From Plicaturopsis crispa FD-325 SS-3 (lineage: Eukaryota; Basidiomycota; Agaricomycetes; Amylocorticiales; Amylocorticiaceae): a stretch of DNA of 64,000 bases. The notes under the pieces were generated by a model, which saw only the letters and a list, made by a program, of their open reading frames with translations, was not told where the DNA came from and did not search any database. Below, in pieces: positions 43,726-55,828 of the stretch. The DNA is taken from assembly GCA_000827205.1 (NCBI GenBank), contig KN832567.1, positions 199,212-263,211 on the forward strand, in the 5' to 3' direction. The position numbers were made by a program, and so were the translations under genes. Every line of letters starts with the position of its first letter. Position 1 is the stretch's first letter.

Positions 43726-43978
43726 AGACATTGAGCACTGAAATCACGAAACATTGAGGCGTATGTGTTCGAGGAATTAATGTAGTGCACGTACCTAGAA
43801 CAACATTGACTCGCAAGCACGATAGGTGAGTTATAGACAGGATGAATGGAACGCATAGATGATGCGACTTAGACCGCGGTCAGCCTGAGAATGAGCTACT
43901 CGTAATCCACAACAACGCCCCATCCGACTCTCGTTCTTGCTCGTAATGAAAGCTCTCCAAACTGAGCACTAACGGACC

Positions 43979-44703
43979 TCACCAATGTCCACGCAAGTCA
44001 GTTCTAAGCATCGTTGCGTACTCCCAGTAGTCGGGAAGCCATCCCGCAGTTTCCCAATCAATAATTCCGGAGATCCGACCATTATGAACGAGGATGTTCC
44101 AGTGCATGAGGTCTCCATGCGTGAAGACCGTCTCGTGGTCGTGCCGCATGCTGCCCGCTAGAGCGAGCGTATCCTCGTAGCTGGGACCGGAAAAACCAAT
44201 CGGAGACGCGACTTCGAGCAGCCGCCGCCGCCGGTGGAACTCCTCTTCGGTGTCGTATGGACCTATGATGTTTAGTGGAACACGGGGGCTGAAGATAGGC
44301 CCGCCGCTGAGGCTGCAGATGCGCGACGGGCTGCGCGCGCGGCGCATTATCCGCAGGTATCCTTCGAGCTGCTTGCGGATCCCGTCTTTCTGTGCGGCAG
44401 AGAGCGTATCCCATGCGTGCGTGAGGTGGACGCCGGGCAGGGGCGTCATGAGGATGGAATTCGTGTCACCGAGCCTAGAGGACCGCGAAGGAGAGCACTC
44501 TGGGGACGGGGAGGCCGAGGGCACGCGCCACTCGCATTGCCACCATTTCTTCCTCCGTCGTCCGGGATGTGCATTTGAGCATTACTTAGATTGAAGGGGA
44601 GTGGGTAGATTTCGCTGTCTAGTTTTAACCCGGTAGCACGACAGTACCAGGTCGAGAGGCGGATGAGTGCGTAGTGGAGGTAGCCGAGGGCGAGACGCCA
44701 ATT
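43979..44703 (-). pseudogene. Aminoglycoside-phosphotransferase-like gene, decayed
   Basis: An APH-family kinase-fold gene. The well-preserved part (44524-43979) contains LPGVHLTHAWDTLSAAQKD, the catalytic loop FTHGDLMHWNILV (Asp and Asn present) and the metal site GIIDWETAGWLPDYWEYA. Upstream on the same strand, YLHYALIRLSTWYC, YPLPFNL and RVARALGLPVPRVLS align with the copy at 55829. The frame breaks after SFAVL relative to that copy, and the matching start codon reads ata. The 3' end may continue past a gtgagg donor at 43982. The break at SFAVL and the lost start make a full-length product unlikely. Confidence 0.6.
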
Positions 44704-45603
44704 TGAACAGTTTATTCGGTCATAAGGCTGTTATGTTATGAAGATAAGTCAATGACGTTCGACGTTTGAGCTCTAGAGACGATGATGAAACTGTACAGCG
44801 TGCACATACTACAAAAGTCATTTTGGCGGGCCTGACTGGATGTCCGACGATCGGCAAGTGGGTAGTCAGACTTGGTACGAGGGCCTTCACGGGTTGTGTA
44901 GATTTACGCTAAGGATGGGTGTGCCAGGGAGGTCGTGGAATGTTCAATGATGTATGTACAGAAGTTACAGAAGTAAGTGCGACGCGAATACAGATGATAA
45001 TCTAGAGGCTGTTGCCAAACAATTACAAGCACCGCTCAGTCGGCTCTACTATCAGTGACAAAGTCGCTCCGATAAAGATATCTAAGTGCCCATTCTGGTC
45101 CTTAAGGCCTTACGACTTACGCGTCAGACTCATAGTGCGCCTCCGAGTCGATGTTCAGTAGATAGTATTTATTCAAAACAGGACGCCGAACGCTACATGA
45201 GTATAGTAAGTAAGTAAGTAAGTAAGTAAGTGATTACCTTATAGCTAGCGACACAGATGGATACGATGCAGGAATGAGGACGCGATGAGGTAGCAGTGGA
45301 TGGACGGAAACGGTCTGGGATCGACGTAGCGAGAGAGACCGGGTGATACGGAAGATGAGCACAGAAAATAGCAGTTAACACAACAACACCAAGGAGACGA
45401 TGAACACATAGGAAAACGGAAACATAAGGAGGGTCGTGTAGCAGTCCGAGTCGAGAAATAACAGGGAAAAAGATTGAAAGGAAAGCATAAGGTCCAGAGG
45501 AGAGAGTTCCGCGCGGCAGCTGGGCACCCGTCATTGCTGCGAAAGGCGACACATAGTCAGCGAACCGCAAGTAGCATGTACAAGCAATATATCGAACGTA
45601 CCT
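44704..45603. other. Intergenic region with a tetranucleotide array
   Basis: It contains a taag/gtaa microsatellite of about seven units at 45205-45231. Nothing else supported; the right part is the 3' flank of the zinc-finger gene. Confidence 0.45.
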
Positions 45604-47914
45604 CTACGGAGCCGGCGCCATATGGTTGAGGTGCTGCGTGATGATGTGACTCGGCAGATTGCCACAGTTCACCGAGCTCTTACACCCCGCCCACCGACAC
45701 GGAGTCTTCTGCGATCCCCTCCACGTCGGGCGGTCCGGGAACTTATTGCTCTTGGTGTCACCGAAATGATCGTCCTTCAGGTGCTCGCGCACGTCCGCGA
45801 TCTCCTTCGACCCGAAATAGCTCTCGCACCCGCCTTCCCAGAGGCAAACGTAGGCTCCGCGGCTCAGGACAGCAGGCCCCTTTGACGCCCTGACGATAGG
45901 CCCGGAGCCTCCGGACCATGCACCAGCACTGGATGGGGAGAGAAAGAGGTTAGTGGTGGGAGGAACGCGAAGATGCGGGGTGCGACTGACGTTTGGCTGG
46001 CTTGGGGCACTGCGGACGTGGATGCATGGGCTTGAGAGCCCATGGGCGCATGGTAATGACCTCCCCAGGATGGACTAGAGGTACAGAAGTCAATTGAAGC
46101 AAACGAAACGACTCGAAGGGCTTCACTCACTATGGGTATGCTGGCGGAGGAGGGTGAACCGCCGGGAATGTAGGATATATGTATCCATGCGTTGCGGGGG
46201 CAGAATGCACATGTCCATTCGTCGCGGGGACGGGATGCACGTGTCCATTCGTCGCAGGGATGGGATGCGCATATCCATTTGTCGCGGGGTGAGGATGAAC
46301 ATAACCGTTGGCCCGGAAGGTGAAGTGCTGTGCGCTTGTACTCGCGTTCTGAGGGCCAATATAGGTGCTGTTCGTATCACGATCAGTCCCGTAATAAGAC
46401 ATCAAAGGGTGAGATTTACTCACTTGGCAGCAGGCTGGGTTGGCTGAGCTCGTGGACGTTTACTACAGCGACAGAATCATTGTAAGTATGTGACAACATA
46501 TCGATAGAAAAAGAGATGAGACGTACCCAGACGGCGCGCGACGGGTTTTTTGCGCGGCGGGAAGCTGTTGCGCAGCGGGAAGCTGTTGCGCAGCGGGAAG
46601 CTGTTGCGCAGCGGGAAGCTGTTGCGCAGCGGGAAGCTGTTGCGCAGCGGGAGGTTGTTGCGCAGCCGGATGTTGTTGCGCAGCGGGAGGTTGTTGCGCA
46701 GCGGGAGGCTGGTGCACGGTGGGAGGCCCAGAAGCGACGGGAGCGGCGGACACATCATCAAATGTCGTAGAAGCAGTCTGGGCGCTGCCGGCATGAGAGC
46801 TGCGCAGATAAAAGTCAGCAACAGAGGAAGACTCGATAGAAATACTTGTTACACACCTGAGCTCCGGCTGGGTCTGTTGACGACGGATACTAGAGACAAA
46901 GTGTGAGCACTCGAGAACATGTCGGCAATGAAATGGAAGACGTACCCCGACGGTACCTGAGGCTGGTGGTCCTGCGGCGCGGCGGGTGGCCCAGCAGACA
47001 CGGACTGCGTGCGGAGATGGGGAAGCAGCGGCACACCACTGCGACTGACGTTCCCGGGTAAAGCGAGTCCGCTATCAGCGTTTGCCAAAGGGCTCGGGCG
47101 CAGAGGGGTATAATCCCGAGCACGCTTGGTCGTAGCATGGGGGAGGCTGGTCGCAGCATCAGGGTGGCCCGACGCTTGTACGCTAGGACTCGGAGTGCCA
47201 GGCAAGGCGAGCGAGCTGGGACGAGTAGGAGGCGGCGCGGCGGCGCCGGATGTCGAAGAGGCTCCAGCGTGAATCTTCGGTTGACCGGGCAGTGCCAAAT
47301 CGAGAAGCGTCACCGTGGGGGGCGCTTTGGCGACGCTTTCCTTGACTAGGGTCGCAGCAGGAACAATTCGTCGGGCAGGAGGCTGTGCACGAGGGCGACG
47401 AGAACCCTGCGGAGGGGCAGGAGCATCCTGGGGAGGGCTGGCGATGGGGGAAGCATCCAGCTTCCTGCGTTTGGCGGTGGGCTCGTCGAATAGGTCATCA
47501 GGCCCATCTGACGCGGGAGTGTTGACGGCCGTCACCGGCGTAGAATTCACAAGTGTGGAAGGAGTGGGATTCGCTGATGCAGAGGCTGGGGATATCGCGG
47601 AGCTGGGGTCCCTAGCCTTGACCTTGGCAAGATCTACGTTCGTAAAGATCTTGGGGAGCGACGGTTTGGCGGTGGCCCCAGCCTTGTTTTGCACACTACC
47701 TGTAGTTGTGCTGTATAGAGCGCGCTGGTTAGCATATATACAGTACGGAGGAAAGGAAAGAGGCGCACGGTACAGGCGCGTCGCGTTCCAAGCCCTGTGA
47801 AGGCGAATCCGATGGCTGGCGCACACTCTCGTTGGCCGAAGCGGTGGGTATGGGGGGTTCACCGGGATTGTAGGCCGACAAAATATCCATGAGGTTATCG
47901 TAGATGTCAGGCAT
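45604..47914 (-). CDS. C2H2 zinc-finger protein with Pro/Gln-rich repeats
   Basis: Multi-exon gene starting MPDIYDNLMDILSAYNPGE at 47914. The first exon joins PVP to TTTGSVQNKAGATAKPSLPK. A long disordered region has a nuclear-localisation-like AKRRKLD, then two coding tandem arrays: an 18-base unit giving PAAQQL (46555-46712) and a 36-base unit giving HPVPATNGHV (about 46190-46310). The last exon carries two zinc-finger-like motifs, CLWEGGCESYFGSKEIADVR followed by EHLKDDH, and CRWAGCKSSVNCGNLPSHII followed by TQH. The layout fits a sequence-specific regulator. It shares overall plan with the gene at 51020. Target unknown; internal exon limits are approximate. Confidence 0.68.
46555..46712. 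repeat. 18-base coding minisatellite in the zinc-finger gene
   Basis: About nine units of gcgggaagctgttgcgca, the last ones degenerate. On the minus strand it encodes PAAQQL/PAAQQP. Confidence 0.88.
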
Positions 47915-49332
47915 GTTGTACCGGGAAAGACAGGCCACAGTGGGTATCGGGTCGATGCAATGCAAGAGATCGCCGCGGTGCTGAGCACGAGAAGATGATA
48001 AAAAGCAAGTCTAGATGGGAGAAACACAACAGGATGGTATGAGGTAGCACAGAGGATGTACAGGAGGAAGAAATCGGGATGGAACTGTGTGGTAGGATGC
48101 AGGAGTTGAGGAAGAGCCAAAGCAGGGTTTATTGACAAGAACGTCTTTGACAGTCCCGTGACCGCGTTTCATGGCACAAGCGAGTGTCCACATCCAAGCG
48201 CGTCCACACGACCTGGCCGAGATCTTTACGCGCGCGTACGGTCCACCCGCTTTATCATTCGCCGCTCTACTTGCCTAAGCCGGTCCACAACGGTACGTGA
48301 CGGATAGTTGGATACCATTCATCGAAGCCGGGGACTAGCCATCTACCCAGACGATCTGCAAACAAAGCGATCCATGGTTAGCCTTGCAATCCAAACGCCG
48401 GGGGAGATTTTGTATGAACCCGATATTCAAAGAAACCAAGAATTGTGCATATACTAATGGGTAACGAACAGAATTTCCGAGACGATATCCTATCTATAAA
48501 CACCCGCTGGGTGAAGGTGCGGCAGCCCTATAGGACAGGGCCACCCAGTGCTCGTACGGACGCGGAGGAAGTCAACGCCCAAGATAGACCCCCCGAAAAA
48601 TTTCGCGTTGCTCAATTTTAGCTGCGACAGTGCGGGGGCATCCCAAAGAGAATGTTAAGCCGAAGAGGCTAGCTAATAATACGGAGCATCGTCGAATAAA
48701 GGTGCGAATTTTATGGAACAAAACCGAGCAAACGCGACGCTTACAGTCGTACCTCTGGGCCTGGACCACAGTACTGGGATCCAACTGCACCAGAGTGTCC
48801 AGACAGACAAAGCGGGCCCATAGCGATACGACGAGGTATGTTGCGCATTGGCTTCGGCTAATTCTGGGCGTCGCGTCGCGTGAAGTCGCTTTGAGAGCAA
48901 GAGGTATCAGCCACGTGCATGAACATTGCATCTCGGAGCGCACCACCGCTTCCAGCCCATAGGCTTTGGCACCTCTGGGTGCGGGGACGGATGCCGCTGA
49001 GCATGCCAGACTCGGACTCCGTCAGCTGGTAGGGCATGCCAGCATGCCGTGGCAGTCGTTGGTCTCCAATTCCTTCAGTTGTGCAAAGTCCACTGTAGGG
49101 AGGTTGGGCCGGGAGGACAGAAAAAAAGCGAGAACGGTTGTCGAGTAAGGGGGGAGCGTCGAGGGTCTCAGCTATCGCAATACCACCCCTAGGTTTTAAC
49201 AACAAAAAGTGATCTTGTTCTTAGGTTGCCACGTGCGCGTGCTTCGACACGGAGCCAAAACGCTTTGCCACCGCGACGCGTTAGTCTCCTTTGCTGACCT
49301 AATAGAGCATGATAGTCGATGCTCTATATAAG

Positions 49333-49376
49333 GTCTGCCCCAACTTATCGGTGGCGCGGTAGGGGGGTACATTCGG
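49333..49376 (+). repeat. Inverted repeat, left arm
   Basis: Forty-four bases, of which 37 (49340-49376, starting ccaacttatcggtggcgcgg) are an exact inverse match to 50408-50444; the outer gtctg also matches, with two mismatched bases between. Confidence 0.85.
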
Positions 49377-50407
49377 CATTCGGAACCTTCCGACACTGCT
49401 CTCGAAAGTCTCGAGGAGGGCTGCGCAGGAACTTGAATCGCTTTACTGTACAGTGTACTGTCCCTCTTATCTCTTAATAGAGCGCGTAGAGTGAATAATC
49501 ATTATCCATAGCATTTTTTCATAAATACTCGAGCTACTGGATCCTGCAGGGCTATCGACACCCGAAAGCATAGTCCTACTTTGAGGTCCAGCCTCGTTAG
49601 TACATCGGCCCGGGTTCACGCATCTAACGTACAGGCTACTGGGCGTAGACAGTGTAGGTCGTCGTACAGCGAGAGGGTGGCTGCTGCTGCAATGAATCAT
49701 TAGATGACAGTATCTCTAGAGATGCATGAGACGTACCTTAGGATGCAATCGAGAAGGGCCCGCACGACGTAGGAGGCATCGGTGATATGTGCCCTTCTAC
49801 GTACTCTCCCCGTACTCTATTCGGCGCGAGGAGCGCAGTGGTCCGATGTTTGCAGCAAAGTCGTTGCTGGCGCGTTCAATATGGACACACCATTTTGAAT
49901 CTGTATATACTCGCTTCGATGGACGCTCGGGAGACTGGTCGACGACGATAGGACTGGGACGCTATTGCCGGGGAGTGGGTCTTGTGGTTGATTAACACGC
50001 CGCCGGGTGTGCACTGGTTTTGTGTTTGCGTGTACCGTGAACGCGCTGCCAGTGGCCCAATACTCACGGGACGGCGTCAGAGTGGTAGCACGCTGTCATG
50101 ACGGAGTTCATCGTACTAGAGAGAAGGTAGTTAGATATGTTTCAGTTCACGAAATTCTTTGTCTCAATAGACTCTGCGTGACATACCTCCGAACTACGGT
50201 ATTCTCCAGCGCGGTCCCGGGAGTCTTGCGGGCACGGGCTTGCCTCCGTACCAGACACAGTCAGATCACTCCTTCACAAAGTAGGGGCAGCGGGTCAGCT
50301 CAAATACACGAAAGGATCAAGACAACACAGCTAACGTCGCGCGAGTCGCGACGCGTCGTCTTCAGCCACATGCACCGTGCCGGATGTTTCCGATAGCCGG
50401 ATAGACA

Positions 50408-50451
50408 CCGAATGTACCCCCCTACCGCGCCACCGATAAGTTGGTTCAGAC
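50408..50451 (-). repeat. Inverted repeat, right arm
   Basis: Reverse-complement partner of 49333-49376. The pair encloses about 1.03 kb. No clear target-site duplication is visible outside the arms. Confidence 0.85.
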
Positions 50452-51019
50452 TAGCGACGCGTCCGGCGCGACGGAGAATTCTTGCACAGTACAGTACTTC
50501 TCGCGAAAAGCGTTTCTATATGGCCTTGATCTATTGAACTGCGAGGGAAATAAGCATTGTTTGACCAGATTATAAGTACTAGTAGTGTAGTGGATAATGC
50601 GGGAACAGGGTTCAGATTTAAGCGTCGTGAGTAACGATAAGGAGGATATAATGGGGCTAGGGCTACAGAGATGTGGATATAATGGAATGAATGACTTAGA
50701 GTGGGATGAGTGATACGTTAATATAGGAAAGTGTCCAGGCGAGGACGATAACAAAATAATCAGACGAGGATGAGATAATAATGAGACGAGGATAGAATGA
50801 GAAAGAAATGATGATGAGACCAGGATGAGATGAGAATGAAACGATAGTGCGATATTGAGACGATAATCCGAGGCGAGGTAAAATAAAGGAATAACAGAAC
50901 GAGGGTGGTGTGCTGCGCACGGCAGGAGAGTAGTGTACGGTCGTGTATGTGTCTTCGGATGGCTCTGCAATGTAGGTTAAACTATCGTTTGATGGCAAGG
51001 CGTGACGAGGATCGTACCT

Positions 51020-54000
51020 TCATTTGGGGGGGTCCACCAATCCATGAGCGTGCAACATATGGTACGAGAGACGACTCCTTTCTGAGAAATCCTTGCTACA
51101 TACGTGGCAAATAGGTCTCTTTTTGGTGTTAGCGTGATTTAACCGAGACAGATGCTTGACGAAGCTGCTTTTGAGGAGAACTTTCCCGCATCCTTCCCAC
51201 AGGCATTTAAACTTCTTGTTATCGGGATCGTCCCAGAGCGGCAGCCCCGGATTTCGCCCCGGATTGGCCTTGGAACGGAAGTGGCATTGTTGGATATGAT
51301 CAGCAATATCACTCCTTCCGGTATATTGGATTTTCTCGCAAGATCCGCGGTGAGCGCCATCCCACATGCAGTCGATGGTCTCGGGCGGAGGGCGTGTCGG
51401 TAGGGACCCTTTGCGAGGCTGTTTCGCTGTTTCGGCGCGCCTAGCCTTCTTGGCCGGGGACGGGGCATCTATGGGCCGGCCAGTCTGCCCGTCGACAAAC
51501 TGGAATCCCGATGTCTTGGTGGAGGGCGGGCCGGAGGCTGGGTTGTACTGCGGCCCAGCTTGGCTGCCAGAGCCCGTGTGCTGGGAGGAGAGGTCCGTCG
51601 TATGGTACGGTGCCGGCTCCGACTCATCGCGAGGCCGTTTCGTGCCTCGCGACTGCTTCGCCAGGGCCGGGGGCGGGCCATTCATCACGTCTATGAAACG
51701 TATCCCTGACGGGTAGTCGGAGGGCGGGGCGGAGGGGGGCTGAGACTGATGCTGCAATGCGGCCTGTGGGGCCATATCGGAGTGCATGAACCCGTCGACG
51801 GGACCCCCGTTCATGCCGCCACCCATGGAGACGTACCCACCAAGTGGCTGCATAGCCGGCGGGGGTGCCGCTGGAAGCTGAGGTAGACGCTGCGGGCCAT
51901 GATGAGCAGTCATGCCGAAGGTACCCATGCACCCTATGGGCGGCTGCATGGCCGACGGGTGTGGGGCGACAGCGTACCCCCCGGACTCTGCACCCTGTCC
52001 GACGGCGTAGGGGCCGGGGTGAAACGGAAGGTTCGAGTCGTACACGCTGTATTGCGATNNNNNNNNNNNNNNNNNNNNNNNNNNNNNNNNNNNNNNNNNN
52101 NNNNNNNNNNNNNNNNNNNNNNNNNNNNNNNNNNNNNNNNNNNNNNNNNNNNNNNNNNNNNNNNNNNNNNNNNNNNNNNNNNNNNNNNNNNNNNNNNNNN
52201 NNNNNNNNNNNNNNNNNNNNNNNNNNNNNNNNNNNNNNNNNNNNNNNNNNNNNNNNNNNNNNNNNNNNNNNNNNNNNNNNNNNNNNNNNNNNNNNNNNNN
52301 NNNNNNNNNNNNNNNNNNNNNNNNNNNNNNNNNNNNNNNNNNNNNNNNNNNNNNNNNNNNNNNNNNNNNNNNNNNNNNNNNNNNNNNNNNNNNNNNNNNN
52401 NNNNNNNNNNNNNNNNNNNNNNNNNNNNNNNNNNNNNNNNNNNNNNNNNNNNNNNNNNNNNNNNNNNNNNNNNNNNNNNNNNNNNNNNNNNNNNNNNNNN
52501 NNNNNNNNNNNNNNNNNNNNNNNNNNNNNNNNNNNNNNNNNNNNNNNNNNNNNNNNNNNNNNNNNNNNNNNNNNNNNNNNNNNNNNNNNNNNNNNNNNNN
52601 NNNNNNNNNNNNNNNNNNNNNNNNNNNNNNNNNNNNNNNNNNNNNNNNNNNNNNNNNNNNNNNNNNNNNNNNNNNNNNNNNNNNNNNNNNNNNNNNNNNN
52701 NNNNNNNNNNNNNNNNNNNNNNNNNNNNNNNNNNNNNNNNNNNNNNNNNNNNNNNNNNNNNNNNNNNACTGATGCTGCAATGCGGCCGTCGTGGGGCCAT
52801 ATCGGAGTGCATGAACCCGTCGACGGGACCCCCGTTCCATGCCGCCACCCATGGAGACGTACCCACCAAGTGGCTGCATAGCCGGCGGGGGTGCCGCTGG
52901 AAGCTGAGGTAGACGCTGCGGGCCATGATGAGCAGTCATGCCGAAGGTACCCATGCACCCTATGGGCGGCTGCATGGCCGACGGGTGTGGGGCGACAGCG
53001 TACCCCCCGGACTCTGCACCCTGTCCGACGGCGTAGGGGCCGGGGTGAAACGGAAGGTTCGAGTCGTACACGCTGTATTGCGATGCGACAGACGGATACG
53101 GTGGGTAGGCCCCAGTCTGCGCAGGCAAATTCTGAACGTTGAGGCTGCCCGAGTTCTGGTCGCGTTCAGCATCAGGTCGCGTGCGTGAGCCCGTGTAGTT
53201 GACGGCGAAAGTGAAAGCAAAATGGTAGGGGAACGGGTGTGTGTGGCTAGCGTTGGTGGCGGTCGTAGATTCGTATGAAGGAGAAGCGAGGTGGGCGTGA
53301 GTGTGAGTGGGCACAGGGACCTGCCCTTGTGCAGCCACGGTGAGTTGAGTAGTTTGAGTCGCAGGGGTAGTGGTCGTATGGGCGTTGGCGGTCATGGCGG
53401 TATCATTGTAGGATTCGTAGTCGGGGCGCCCCGATAGCGTCACCGTACTCCCCGATGTTCCTTCGCGCAAGTCATCTGGCGAAGGAGGATGTACAGCGTT
53501 CGAGAACACCGTGTCGCGGTCGCGCTCCTGGCGCCCGCGGCTCTGGTGCTTCTCGTCCTCACTATCAAGTGCGTCAGTAAGGTGAGACAAGGAAAGATAG
53601 CAAGCATAATACTTACTCGGGGGGCGAGAAACTGTACCGCTCGGAGTTGCCGGATGGGCTTGAGTCTTTGACGTGTTCGTTCGATGCGGGCTGCGTACCA
53701 TTGAGAAGACCAGGCCTAGAAATATAAGCAGGGTCAGAGAGTACAGTGGCGCCGTCGTCGATAGAGAGCGTACGCGATATTGGTGGTCTCGTGCCCCGAC
53801 TCCTCGTGATCAGACAGCGCGCCACCCGACAGAGGATGCTGAAACAGATACTCTAGGAAGGATGGCACCGGTGAGTCTCGGTCGTCCACTGCCTGAGGGG
53901 CGTCCGCAGATTCCTCGTCAAAGTTCTTGCCGGCGATGGCAAAGGCCTCTCGAGATATCTCGCTAGAGGGAAACGAGAGTTCCAAATCGGGCTCCGGGGG

Positions 54001-54060
54001 AGGTGTGTTGAAAGTCGCAGGTTCAAAGCTGGAGAAGTCGTTTTCATCAAAGCAGTTCAT
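51020..54060 (-). CDS. C2H2 zinc-finger transcription-factor-like protein (contains gap)
   Basis: Exon 1 starts MNCFDENDFSSFEP at 54060 and is acidic; exon 2 joins NIA to PGLLNGTQPASNE; the large third exon starts near DEDEKHQSRGRQ. The middle is Pro/Gly/Ser/Thr-rich and disordered. Basic clusters GTKRPRDE and PAKKARRAE look like nuclear localisation signals. The C-terminus has three zinc-finger-like motifs: CMWDGAHRGSCEK with HIQQCH, CLWEGCGKVLLKSSFVKH, and CHVCSKDFSERSRLSYHMLH, the last a classical C2H2 finger. It ends HGLVDPPK. The gene is interrupted by a run of N flanked by the same sequence on both sides, so the listed length is overstated. Confidence 0.72.
52059..52767. other. Assembly gap (709 N) with duplicated edges
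   Basis: Bases 51745-52058 and 52768-53084 are the same sequence apart from three extra bases in the right copy, two near 52786 and one near 52833. This is what two unmerged, overlapping contig ends look like. Confidence 0.75.
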
Positions 54061-55205
54061 GATGCAAAGGTGAGCCAAAGCGAGGGGTTATATGAGGACA
54101 AGAAATGCAGGAGGATTATGGTCGTAAAGGTGAACCAGGAATTACAGTCGTTGTAGAGCGTGTTGAAGAGAGTGTTGGACCGTGTTGACGCGCCGGTTTT
54201 GGAGTCCAGCACGCGCGGGATTTCAATCCACTGAAAGGTTTCGCGATGCCGCGTCCGGCCATTGTCTGCATATACTGGTTGCTTCGCCTCGACATCGTCC
54301 TCTTCCATTGGGTATCCATGAGCCCCCGATGCAAAAGCTCGGTGTCGCGCAGATGCAGAGTCCAGTGCAGTTGTTCTGAAGCTCTATATCTGCAAAAAGC
54401 AAGCACCTCAGTATGGTGCCAGATACGGGAACGCTATACAATGGGTGGCCTCACCTTTGCACGCGTTACTGGACGATCTTCGCTTTATATTGCCTCTATA
54501 TATGTTCTTTCCTTTAGCTTTCGTAGAGCTTGACGCTTTGGACGACGCACGCACATATCCTTCAGCGCTATATATGATGTTCGACCCGAGCACACACTTA
54601 TAATCTCCAGGCCAAAGCGACACAGCCCAAGCGTCTATCGAACAATGGGTTCTTGCGGTACGTTCGCTGATAAAATAACAGGAATGGGCTGCCAAAAGAG
54701 GCCGCTTTGACTGTATCACACCGGGGATGACGTGCGTGCATTCAAATTGTGCAGGAACGATTATTATTGGCTTATACATCTAGTACTAGGAATTTTCAGC
54801 GAAGCTCGCAGACATCAGGACGGCAGGCTCACTGGTGCTCAAAAACCACTTCATGAAGATTCGCATGACATGCTCCATTGAGGGGCGCGTGCGTACCTTC
54901 TTTTAGGATATACTCGACGCGGCGCAGCTTAATGACGAGAACCGCCATGGCGCGTCATGTTGGTATTCCTCCGATTTGCACCACAATCTCTGGAGCAGTT
55001 TTTTTCGGGCATTATTAACATGGGTAATCCAGAATAGAGAACCCTTGCATACCGCTCACAATTCGTGGCGTCGAGAGACGGGCAGCGGCAGCCCTGCTAC
55101 AGCGCCGTCAACCTTGGCATGTCCGTTTGGCTGTTTCCTCGAGAGTCCTACGCTGCACGTCAACTGGTAAAGAATACCTCTCGACAAACGGCCGGACGTG
55201 TCATC
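54061..55205. other. Intergenic region upstream of the zinc-finger gene
   Basis: Promoter and leader of the gene at 51020-54060, plus spacer. Short frames here show no recognisable motif. Confidence 0.35.
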
Positions 55206-55690
55206 CTATCGCACTCCAGAACGCCACGGTAGCAGATTTTCGAGCGCCATATGTGCTGTGGGATGTATGGCGAGCGCGGCATAGCAGTTGAGCGGTTGCT
55301 CCTTCTGAGGTTCCAGCTCGCAGTATGGGGTGATAGTCTGGTAGGAAAGCAGCACCGGTCGGTGGAATAGAGACAGCTCAGTGAACAAGGGCGTCTGTCT
55401 CAGCGCGATATCGAACCACCCATAGCAGCGTGCCTTGTTCTTGCCTCGCCACGTGGGAGTACCGCTTGGACGCGGAACCGAGATCGCGATTCGCTCTGCC
55501 ACTGCCACCTCTCGACTGCACGTCTCGCAAGAAAAAGTAAACCTCGGAGCTGTTTGCAACAGGTCGGGCAGGATCTGTCTGCGCTCTTCAGGTAGCGCAT
55601 TCAACGCCAGATTTTGTCTGTCTCGCAATTTCGATTCCAGCTCAGGATCCGTGATGGGCCGACGGCAGGCCTTTGAGTACTTAGCAGCAT
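55206..55690 (-). CDS. Possible gene fragment of unknown function
   Basis: An open frame on the minus strand reads NAAKYSKACRRPITDPELES, then KLRDRQNLALNALPEERRQI, a CETCSREVAVAE Cys pair, and CYGWFDIALRQTPLFTE, and stops at 55206. There is no good ATG at the start; a 3' splice site (catgtcag) precedes it at about 55690. The composition looks coding (alternating charged and hydrophobic residues, few rare codons), but I recognise no family and see no upstream exon. It may be a truncated gene or a chance frame. Confidence 0.3.
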
Positions 55691-55828
55691 TTCTACTGAC
55701 ATGGATTTACAGGGATTTACCCCGAAACGATGCAGAGTGTCCAACGATCCTGGTAAGTGGCAGCCTATTCGTTACCACGAACAGATGCTGACTATACAAA
55801 TTCGAAGCCTCCTGCACGTCTGCGCGGA

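Larger units (their letters stand above)
47966..51019. other. 3-kb gene-poor region
   Basis: No supported gene on either strand. It holds an inverted-repeat pair (49333-49376 / 50408-50451), a small hairpin at about 49301-49326 (tagagcat ... atgctcta), and a purine-rich degenerate array of gatgaga-like units around 50690-50860. Confidence 0.5.

Noticed and set aside
50446-50998. Minus-strand frames rich in Ser, His, Leu and Pro
   Set aside because: They are the translation of a degenerate gatgaga-type purine repeat.
51745-53084. A true internal tandem duplication in the zinc-finger protein
   Set aside because: The duplicate ends exactly at a gap and carries indels typical of low-quality contig ends; an artefact is more likely.
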